NCBI GenBank assembly: GCA_000149265.1
Contig: CH000799.1
Coordinates: forward strand, 1-64,000
DNA from: Ciona savignyi
Lineage: Eukaryota > Chordata > Ascidiacea > Phlebobranchia > Cionidae
Direction: 5' to 3'
DNA: 64,000 bases
In this document: one piece after another, positions 11,342 through 21,359 of the stretch
Numbering within the stretch: the first letter of the stretch is position 1
Layout of the letters: the number at the start of each line of letters is the position of its first letter
Made by a program: the position numbers and the translations under genes
Notes under the pieces: model-generated
The model's database searches: none
The model's input: the letters and a program-made list of their open reading frames with translations, nothing else
What the model was told of the DNA's origin: nothing

Positions 11342-14300
11342 ATGAAGGAAATCACTCCAGAAAAGTTGTTTCGTATCGTTGTTGGTGTTTTCTGTCTGAT
11401 AAGTCTAACACAAGGTGAGAAATCGTGCTTTGTCTAATTAAGCCAGGCCTTAAAGCAATATGTAGGATTAACGAATGGTGTGTACATACACTCACACCAG
11501 TACTTATACGGTGTCTCTTAGCATGTCACTACGCGGAGTATACTGATCGCAAAAAGAGAAGCACGACAACTACCAATACGACTTCCACATCAAGTAGCGA
11601 TAGTTTTGATAGCAACCGACTGATTTACTGGTTCACGGAATGCATGAATCGAACCAGTACCATGGGCACGTACGACTGGGGGAGCGTGACGGAGTGGACA
11701 ATCACCGATTCGAATTGGTTTTATTACACGCAGAACAGCAACTGCAAAGAGTAAGTTCGAACAATCTTATAAATTAAAATAGAAATCGTTTGGTCTTATT
11801 TTGGCCGAATATCTAATCGAGAAAATAATAATCATTTTAATGAATTTCCCTGTAGTGAGGGATCTTTACTGATCATGACTTTGTTATACCTAATAATTGC
11901 TCACCGACAAGCAGTGGTTATTAATTTCTGGTATATGGTCGTTCTATTAAAATGTCCATATAGAAGCTGACTGTTCTAAGTGTGTTATTCTGTTTTCCTT
12001 GTGATGATTACAAGGTATGTGTAACTGTGTTGAATACAACTCTTCCTCTTCGCCTTGAATTTTGAAAATTAAATTAATCCATATAAGTAACCAAATGTAC
12101 TTACAATCATATATACGTTGGTATTCTATAAATTAAGACATTTATTTGATTGCTCTACTTTCGTTGCTTAAAAATTTGTGCGAAATTAATGAAAACCGAT
12201 AAAGGAAACTGTTGTTTCGTGGTTTAGGAGTATTTTCCCGTGGTCAATTGCACATATTAAAGTAATTAAGCGGCTGTATTCGAGATGTCGGCCCCTGGGT
12301 AATATAACAAAAACTAAGTTTCCAATGCCTCTTTACAGAACGGGATTCATAGCTAAGCTATCCAGTGGACCTGGTGTTAATTATCGCACAATGACGTATT
12401 AAATGAACACACTACAGCATATAACGTTATATCTATTTTTTATCACAGAAAGCACATTGCAACAATAAAAGTTTCTGTCTGAAATAAGCATTCACCCAAC
12501 AAACCTATTCGTATAGTACAGATGGAGCTGAAGAAACAGAATGTTGGCTCAGTCGGGTCACATCCTTTATCGACGACCCAGTAGCAACAACGCTTAGAAC
12601 CTGTATCAACGAATATTCGGCATACAAATATTCCAACGTGACAGCTACAACAGGTAAATTATATGGATAGTCAAGTGTTTGAATGCGAGTTTGGTATTTG
12701 TGTAAAGCTACATCACTTTAAATAATAATCGATTGACATTAATTTTCTGACCCACCTTATACAACAAATAAACAAAAACTGAACTTGTATCACAGCAAAC
12801 ACAGAATATTACAACCAGTTGCACATTGTTGTATTCGGAGTACCGAAACGTTTTTTACCTTATATGTACAATTGTTGGCTAAAAGCAAGATTACAATGTA
12901 TACATGATATTGAAACACAATGCTTTTTTCAGCTAGTAGAAAAAAGCGGCAGGCTTCCGTATTAGCCACAGTTATCTGTCCACCTGTAATAAAAAGTGCA
13001 TACCGAAGGGCGCTTCTTCTGGAAGTGCCGAAGAGAAGACGCAGAAATGCTACAAGATACGAACCCGAAGTTGGCGTATTCGATATCGACGTTGTTTCAG
13101 GCTTCGTGGAAAACTACACTACCTGCAGGTGGTTACCGATACCAAACAATATTTAGTTTATTGTCATATGCCCTAGGCCAGGGGTCGGCAACCTTTTCAT
13201 AGTCGCGGGCCAAAACCAAGCTTAACATGATCTCGGCGGGCCGTAATAAATTTCTTAACTCCACATCAACTTTTCTACGTTTTAATAACATTTCAAGATT
13301 GCAAAATCAATTAGAAAAATATATGTTTACTACCTACGTACCTAGTATTATCTATCGTACTGAACTTTAGTTAGTAAAGAACACGATGCAAATACATATT
13401 ATGAAATAGCAAAAACGATGTCTTTTGTGTCATAATGTTACATGTCATAATATGTGTCATGACGTCATAATGTAATAATATTACAATTGGATTGCTTCTA
13501 CTCTCACTAAGCGCATGCCAACAAACACACACACGTATTGCTTTCTCTCAAAGCATTTTCTTTGTCTGCACGCACACATTCTCAATAGACACGGTCAGGC
13601 GCATTTTTCATTATTGCCGCATAGATTGTTAAAATTCATCAAAATCTAAGATTGCAGATGACACAGTGGGCCGTATTCTATAATACTTCAGTTAGATGTC
13701 TCGGGCCGGTAGATTTTGCTTGGCGGGCCGGATGCGGCCCGCGGGCCGTAGGTTGCCGACCCCTGCCCTAGGCTGATAAGCCAATCAAGTTTTTAAATGG
13801 CTACCTTGCATTCTATGTAGATTTTAAAATTGTTATTTGTTTTTTATTTACTGATGCTAATTTTTGGTTATTTAATTTCTTCATATCCTATATTTATGTT
13901 AATTATTTTGCCTATGGTTAATAACGCAATCATATGATTGGAACTATTTATTAAACACAACATTTTTTCTTTTATAATTTTTTTTAATTACATTATAGCG
14001 AGTGTAGTCGATACAACGAAGGTGAAACTGCAGCACAGTGCTGGACAAGTAGATTTGATCAACTGACCAAAGATGACTCATCACTGAAGGAGGCAATTCA
14101 AAGAGTTAACGCACGTTATGCTGGAGGTTGTTTTCGCCATAAGCATTAACCAAATAATGGACCTAAATTTAATTCCTCGCGGATTAGTTTTGTAATTTAG
14201 GTTTTCCCATATATTTTTTGCATGATGAACAGATCTCGTTTCTATCGTCGAGCTGTAAAATCTTAGCCTACTCCCAAACCAGACAACTTAGAAATTCAAA

Positions 14301-15925
14301 ACACTACAATCTGAGTTTTAAATTCATTGTCGTGGTGCAGGAGGTGCAACTGTTGGTTTCTGCAAAGGCAATGTCTTTTGGACCGAATGGTACAACATGG
14401 ACCGACCTACACGTGGGGCAGACGGAGGGGATAACGAAATTTTGCCACAGGTTCTTCGGTCGCACAGAACTCGAGTCTGTCATGTGCCTACAGGAGTACA
14501 AGCTCGGACTGTGTCTGGTCAGTGCCATGTTTTAATTTATTAGGTAATTGCTCAAAGTTTAAAGAAGGGTTGACGAGTTAAGACGATTTCTTGTATGTTT
14601 AAAACCCTCTTTTAATTATCTTTTTAATTCTACTTGTCAATCATATCCATAGCTAATTGTGTTGCCTAAAACTAGATGACCGACCATATGGACGAGCAAA
14701 CCAGACTCTTGTGCTAACTCCTTTAACTGGACTGATTTGTCAAAACTCACAGCAAGATGGAGGGAGATGCAGAGACTACAAAGTACGATTTTGCTGCTCA
14801 GGTAAAGGGAATCAAATTACAAACGCCATGTCCATTCCAAGTAGATTTTTATTAACTTAGCGTCATCATAATACCCTATAGAAAATATAATATCTATAGA
14901 AAAAAGCCCAACGCACCTTTCAACCCTAGGCCATGTTGGCAGTAAAGCCATGTCACACAGTGTGGTTTCATAAAGCTTTTATTAATCACAGATGTTGTTG
15001 GCAATTGTCCGTTGAGGTATGGATGGACCAGGTTCTTTGACATTGACAATCCGAGTTTGTTTGGTGATTTCGAGTTACTCTCTCGTATTAGGCGTAGAAA
15101 CCCCGGGCGTGTTTGCTCAGATCCAGTGGCGATATCCGCGCGTTTGCTTGATGGTCAGCCATACCAAAGCGGCGGAGATATTCTTCAATTAGCCCCACGA
15201 ATCGGCCTGACTTGTTTCAATCAACTGCAGACGGGGAAACGTAAATGTGAAGATTACAAAGTTAGATTTTGTTGCCATGGTATGCAAACCTTTATTTCGT
15301 CGGTTTGTTTATTAGCTTAAAGTTTTATTAAATTAGTTAAAAAGAGTACAAATGCGTTGCGTTTTATTTACTACGTTTCAAAACAACATACTGGACAATG
15401 ATATGTACGATTCACAAGATACAATAAAACAAACAATTCAATTTTAAAATTTAATAACATCAATTTCTATATTCTCTTTTAGACACGGTGGGCTACTGTC
15501 CAAACAGAAAAATGTGGACACGGTGGATTGATAGCCAAACAAGTGGAGGGGATTCAGAAAGGATTAGGGAAATACGGCGAAATAAACCACGATTTTGCCC
15601 AAACCCCATTGCTATTAGAGCACAAGTGGCCGACACCCACAGGTCTTTTTACACTGGAGGTGATAGAGTGAGGATTAGACCGAACGAAGGATTGACCTGT
15701 ATGAATTCTGAGCAACAAGACAACAAAAACTGTTCAAACTATCGAGTGAAGTTTTGCTGTCAGAAAACAGGTTTAACCGAGGTCACTTTAGCCCCGGGCA
15801 ATCCTATCACAAGCACACCGCTCACAACCACAACAGCACGAACAACAAGATCAACAACAATATTACCAACAAGGAGGCCACACAGAAATAATAATTGGTG
15901 GGGTCGGATTCGTTCATTTGGTTGA
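11342..15925 (+). CDS. Secreted WxxW-domain precursor, paralogue B (598 aa, 9 exons)
   Basis: Exons: 11342-11414, 11522-11750, 12517-12653, 12933-13128, 13999-14126, 14341-14517, 14676-14801, 14992-15279, 15483-15925. Exon number, order and phases match gene A exactly; exons 7 (126 bp) and 8 (288 bp) have identical lengths. A signal peptide (core RIVVGVFCLISLTQA) leads into CHYAEY, then RKKR|S in exon 2 and RKKR|Q in exon 4, both furin-type. Exons 2-3 and 4-5 are the duplicated module seen in A; CW motifs sit in ECWLSRV and QCWTSRF. Three WxxW domains follow (WTEW, WTRF, WTRW), each closing with V-R/K-F-C-C. The C-terminus is Thr-rich (likely O-glycosylated) and ends in a basic, Trp-containing tail. 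Secretion and cleavage are predicted from sequence; matrix or mucus function is inferred from the domain. A hAT element sits in intron 4. Confidence 0.87.
13179..13765. mobile_element. Non-autonomous hAT-type DNA transposon (587 bp)
   Basis: Terminal inverted repeats CAGGGGTCGGCAACCT and AGGTTGCCGACCCCTG are flanked by a perfect 8-bp duplication CCCTAGGC (13171-13178 and 13766-13773), the hAT hallmark. Subterminal GGGCC/GCGGGCC-rich blocks flank an AT-rich centre with no transposase frame. It lies in intron 4 of WxxW gene B, 50 bp after exon 4, and is absent from gene A, so it entered after the gene duplication. The intact duplication suggests a fairly recent insertion. Confidence 0.93.
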
Positions 15926-15950
15926 TAATTACATTGGTAAACTGATGCAT

Positions 15951-15960
15951 AATAAATAAA
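15951..15960 (+). terminator. Polyadenylation signal of WxxW gene B
   Basis: Overlapping AATAAATAAA begins 26 bases after the stop codon. Confidence 0.65.
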
Positions 15961-16639
15961 TCAGTAAATCGATTTTGTTTTGATATATAACGTATTGCAT
16001 TGAATTCACTAAGCCATTCGCTTACATTTGGAAATAATATTATAAATGACTCTAATATATGCTTTATGTAAGATATTGAAGTGACTGGTTGTGATATTTT
16101 CCAGTTAATTTGGCTAGTGTCATGTGTTTAAATATTTATTTGCATAATGTATAAAAAATAAAGTTCACAAATTAAAGGAGCCTAATAATATTTTAACCGC
16201 ACACTTTGACAATAAAAGTAGAAATGAAATTTATGTTAATATGGTTATTATGGGTTTCCTTTGCAATTCCGATGGGAACATAGATTGATTTTACTTCGTT
16301 TTATTTATTTCTTTTTTTTCTACGTCACGCTCGTGACAGGCATGCGATGTCGCTAGAATATTGACACGAAAAGGTTATTCAATTCGGTTAAAACTTACAA
16401 AATTATTAAGTGGCATGCTCTTATTTTACAAGTAATTTTAGATTTACAAAATCCCAATAAGGGAAATTCCCGCTATCAAAAAACATGTAAAATAGAGGTA
16501 TATTTTGAGCATTTTTGGCTTTATTGCCGATATTTTCGTTTTAGAAAAGATTATTTACTTTAAATTTCTAATGAATTCAAAGATGTACAACACGTTTCAG
16601 TTAGAAAATATATATATCAAGTTTGGACTGGTAACTCGT

Positions 16640-16810
16640 GCACTAGTTAGTTTTTGCTTGCGGAAACAAACGTTATACACTTTATTTAAGATACACCAAG
16701 GGTGATGAGGCAGTCAGCAGGGAACCTAATTGTTTCTGCATGCAGATAAATATACGGTACGCCTAACAGGGGTTTTAAAAATAGTGGTGGTTAACACGTG
16801 GTTGTGACAC
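16640..16810 (+). repeat. Unclassified dispersed repeat, copy 1
   Basis: Marked by GCTTGCGGAAACAAACGTT, TTTCTGCATGCAG and AAAATAGTGGTGGTTAACAC. Related copies occur at 17395-17580 (same strand) and 19250-19440 (opposite strand); shorter look-alikes occur near 24705, 30040, 32505 and 37255. No coding capacity. Confidence 0.55.
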
Positions 16811-16812
16811 TC

Positions 16813-17025
16813 GGAATTCCCCTGGGACGATAAAACCAAAACGGGATTTTTTTCTAAAAAATGGCTTTTGGGGGCATAGCGCTTGAACGACCGGTCCAAT
16901 TTTAATCAAATTTGGTGGAATGTAAGTGCACTAACTGATTTAACAATTGGAAGAAATAAAATATTACCTGGGGAAATACCCTAAAAATAAGAATAAGTTC
17001 TTAAATCATGATTGTGACAGGCATG
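16813..17025 (+). repeat. Unclassified repeat, duplicate copy 1
   Basis: Aligns along its length with 17143-17355: GGAATTCCCCTGGGACG, AAAACCAAAACGG, GGCGCTTGAACG, TGGAATGTAAGTGCA and TTCTTAAATCATGA recur in the same order. Copies differ at many positions, so the duplication is old. No frame or inverted ends seen. Confidence 0.65.
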
Positions 17026-17142
17026 CCATGTCGCCTCGACATCTACCAAAAGGAGTAATGGAATCGCAATAAAAATGTGTCGTTTATTAGAACAACATGG
17101 TATATATATGCAGAAATTAAAATTTTAGGTGATAAATCCAGG

Positions 17143-17355
17143 GGAATTCTTCTGGGACGTTAAAAAACCAAAACGGTAATTTTTTCTAAAAAAAGATTTT
17201 TTGGACATGGCGCTTGAACGGCTGCTCCAATTTAAATCAGATTTGATGGAATGTAAGTGCATTTGACACTGATTTAACACTTAAAAGAAATAAAAAAAAT
17301 AACTTGAAAAATTCCATAAAAATAAGATTTAGTTCTTAAATCATGAGTCTGACAG
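17143..17355 (+). repeat. Unclassified repeat, duplicate copy 2
   Basis: Second member of the direct pair with 16813-17025, sharing the ordered blocks listed there. GACAGG after TTCTTAAATCATGA is common to both ends. Confidence 0.65.
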
Positions 17356-17394
17356 GATTCCCCGAAGCCACGAAAAAACTAAATCGGGCTGTTT

Positions 17395-17580
17395 TGGTTT
17401 GGTTTAATAACTATGGGACCCATGCGTTTATGCTTGCAGAAACAAAGTACATATTTGGTTTATAAGATACAAATTGTGGTTACAAGGGACCCTGTAGCAT
17501 GATTATATGGCATACAAATGTGTTTTACAAATAGTGGTGTTTAAACACGTGGTTGACACTCTCTAGTGTGTCTTGTATTT
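17395..17580 (+). repeat. Unclassified dispersed repeat, copy 2
   Basis: Carries TGCTTGCAGAAACAAAG, TTATAAGATACA and AAATAGTGGTGTTTAAACAC, as in copy 1 at 16640. Confidence 0.5.
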
Positions 17581-19249
17581 ACAAAATGTGGATACCAGTT
17601 CTTTCCAGTGTTATGTCTTATTTAGTTGTATGGCCTAGTTGATTCGCTGCTAGAAAGCACTTGCCGCTGACCATTAGCCTAGTGATTCGCACATCAGCAG
17701 ATTAATGTTTAACCAAGGTAAATATTGCCGCTGACGTCACCTATAATTACAATCGGGGTAAAAAAGTAACTTTCCCTGCCATACAAGTGCAGTTTGCGGT
17801 GAGGATTGTTGTATTATCTTTATATAGATTGTAGATAGATTCAGGCATCATAAATCTTGTCACTTTCATGACTTGGCCGTACAAAAGATCTAAAAAAGCA
17901 GTACTTGCACTTTTCATTTACGTTATAATAGAAACATTTTTGTACGTGTCCACTAGTAAAAAATAAAGAGTTTAATGATTTCTTTGCCTTCAGTGACTCA
18001 TGGATGTATCCACTGGGTGTTTTAATAAGGTAGGTATACAAATCGAAATAGTGCATATTTGGCCATGCTTCAAGTCAGTCCCTTCATTTTGGGCAATTCA
18101 TATGGATCTGATAGATGTATGCTATTACTGCTTATCAATTTTTTCAGGTAGTGTAGACGATGTACTACAGGTATCTGTGCAGAACTCTGTTATAAAAATA
18201 CAGCTGTCAGAGTACTTTATAGTGTAGGCCTACGAGCTACGAGATATACCTTTAACTTTAAGGTACCGGTACAATAGCAATGTACCGCCAAAACCTTCAA
18301 TTGACAAATCTGGTATAAACTGAGTAAATACCCAACTTGTCTCGCAAGTTATGACTGTTTAAACTGTCCACAGGTTGATCCGGTACTGTAAATACGTTTA
18401 ACTTTGTATTCCATGCAAACCAAACACCATTAGCCGCATTATAACATCGACACAGTCATTGTACAGTTTTAACCTTTGCCGTGCGATGCATTGTGACGTA
18501 GTGATAAATTCGGTCTATTGAAAGTGCATGAGGAGTAAAGAAAAAATATCCGCTTTTAAATCGATCAATGAGATTTTATAATAAACATAATGTTTTAACT
18601 GTTATAGTATTTCTATGGTATGGTTTAGTTGTTGTTGTGGAGTTTTGTTGTCATTGGTTGGAGCACTTATGACAATATGTGAATAATGTTACACCGGATA
18701 CACCGGCCGTGCTACACCGGAACGACAGCCCTAACCTTACAAAAAAGCACAGTGGTTTTTAAAACCTGGGAATCGTCATTTATTTTTTATGATTATTATG
18801 TGTTTCTTTGAAAAAAGTTATACATACTGTTATGGGCCCTTATTGGAAAAGGGAGCACATATTGTTTTTGTCCGTTTTTTTTCTTTATCTTATCCGTATC
18901 GTTTTCTTTATTTTTTCACTTGGGAATTTTTCAAAATTTGGGAAGTATACTTTTTGTCATACGCAGGACAGGTGTATCTGGTCTGTCCGTTATCGTCTCC
19001 AAAACGAGCATTTAAATTAAAATTAATTTTCACATATAGTAAACAAGACGACAGTTGATTTTGTAACAACCAACCTAATTAGAGTGCAAGAAGTTTTAAC
19101 TGATACTTAATTGATTTCCTGATTCTGTATCATGAAAAAAAAAAACAGTTTAGCAAGTACTAATTTTGCGTTTTGATATTGTTAAGTTTAAATTAAACTT
19201 TGTTAATTTTTTTCATTTTTGTTATGGAGATCCGCCTTTTATTTAGACT

Positions 19250-19440
19250 ATAGATATAGCCAACCACGTGTTAACCATTACTATTTTTAAACCCCTTTTC
19301 TGCATGCAGAAACGATTAGATTCCCTGATTACCAAATTACTCTTGGTATATATCTGATAAAAAGTGTAAAACGTTTGTTTGTACAAGCAGAAACTAATAG
19401 ATTTCTGAGTTACCAATCCAAATTTTATATCTCTGTTTTC
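19250..19440 (-). repeat. Unclassified dispersed repeat, inverted copy
   Basis: Reverse orientation: CCACGTGTTAACCATTACTA, CTGCATGCAGAAACGATTAG and AAAACGTTTGTTTG mirror the 16640-16810 copy 2.4 kb away. Confidence 0.55.
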
Positions 19441-19737
19441 TGAATAAAATATTTACGATTCTATACAAACAATACAAAAACTAAAAGAATGATTTTTACT
19501 TTGCGAGACTTTTGGAGTGAACATAATATATCCAATATTTGTTACTGCATATTTAATAAATATTACTTAACAAACTCTAAAAATATTAACTTATTTGTTC
19601 ATTTTTGTATGTATTTATGGGGTGTTAATGCAAACTGATTACTGGTTTGTGTGGGGAGTTTTAATCACAGGAAAGTATTATATATAAAGTTCATATTTAT
19701 TACAATTCAAACTCGCATATACTTAAAACACATTATT

Positions 19738-20285
19738 AAGCCTCTTTACATGGGCAAATTTTGCGAGTTAACTCGCATCGCTAACCCGGTTAAATTTGAC
19801 GCACTCATTGCGTCATCACGGTTCAGTGATTATGCGGGTTTCCAATCGAGTTTGCCTAACTCGCTTGTGCATGGTAGGTTAACCCGCATTCGTCATTCAT
19901 TTGTATATTAGCATCTGCAGGTAGGTTGTTTAATATTTCGTTTTGAGTTATGCTTGTGGGATGACTAAAGTAAAATTACTGTCATCATAACTATAATTTT
20001 TTTCTTTTTATACTTTATCTAGTGTGTTAAACATAGGAATATTTATAGACTAACCTATATAACATTTCCTTCATTAGTATAAACGAAATAACTGGAAACT
20101 TGTTCGTGCAACATTTTATTAAAATTGTACCAAGTTAGAAGATAAATTAACAAACAACAACTAAATGCGGGTTAAATAACGCTACATGTAAATTGAACTG
20201 CTTAGCGCGTAAAGAGAGGGAATACCCACGATGCAAACTAAAGCGAGTTAACTCGCATCGAAAACACGATCATGTAAATAGGCTT
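19738..20285. mobile_element. 548-bp MITE, ATT target duplication
   Basis: Inverted ends AAGCCTCTTTACATG and AAGCCTATTTACATG (one mismatch) are flanked by ATT at 19735-19737 and 20286-20288. The 14-bp palindrome GCGAGTTAACTCGC followed by ATCG occurs near both ends. Size, ends (TTTACAT) and flank match the element at 22854, so both are one family. No transposase frame. Confidence 0.75.
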
Positions 20286-21359
20286 ATTAACACAGTCGAA
20301 GTTAGTGCTGAGGTATAGCTGTATGGATTCTTTGTATGCCTGGAGGCAAAGTTAGATTTCGGGTTGTTTTATGTTTTACCAAAATGTTGTTGTGACATTT
20401 TCTGCAGTTCACTTTTTAGTCGTTAAGCAGTCGGCATTGCATAGCATTGTTTAAATTTAAACACAAAGAATATCTGCCCAAAATAATTGCAATGCGATTT
20501 AATAAACTGATCAGGTTTTAGTAGATATATTATATAAGCTTTGCAGTAACCCGCTACGGTTTGGAGTATCGTCAACTTTTATGATACTTAAATGTTACAA
20601 TGTACCTATCATCGCTTTAGTCTAGTTAGTTTATATTTTCTAGTTAATACACGTTTATTTGTCTTAAATTGCAGTGCAACGTTTCTAAAAGAACCTTAGG
20701 CTATATATGTATGCGATTATTGCGCTTAAAAATTCCCCTAAACAAAGTAAAACCTAAAAAAGTAAAAAAGGAAATGTTGAAATAGTTTATTGTAAAACCG
20801 TTGAAACCCATCACTATTCGTGAAACAATAAATTTGTACGCTATGCTTTTATGCAAGCTGGCTCCTTAACCACATTTGGTATATTTAAGGGTACATTTTG
20901 ATAAGTTTCCTCAAATGTTTGACTTGTAGGCATTATTTTTTCTCCGACACTCATCAAAATGAGTAACCGAAACGCACTAAAACTTAAATATTTATTGGAA
21001 GCATTGTATAGATATGCAAAATAAAACATTTTTCGTTGATAAGCGTAGAGAAATTGCCCAGTTTTGAAAAACACCTACAAAACACGGTTAAAAACAATAA
21101 GTTTTTCATTTTCCAAACGTACCCATAATTATCTAAGCCGCATATATGTGTTTTCTAATGATAAGTTTTGTCCAGCATACTCAAGGGGGTTACCACGGCC
21201 AATCCACGGGCCATTGCTGGCTACTATCTATGTTCAAATATTGTTCACATAAGTTAAAATCTGGTTTAAGTTAACACTGTTTTTTATTTTTTTATATAGT
21301 ACAAAGCCGCAGATCAAATAAGCAAACAAACTTACCCTTAGGAAAGAAACGATATCATC

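Larger units (their letters stand above)
15961..21299. other. Repeat-rich spacer
   Basis: No gene could be supported between WxxW gene B and the sulfotransferase. The region holds a duplicated unclassified repeat (16813-17025 and 17143-17355), an inverted pair of another repeat (16640-16810 and 19250-19440, with a further direct copy at 17395-17580) and a MITE (19738-20285). Other open frames are short and AT-driven. Confidence 0.6.
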
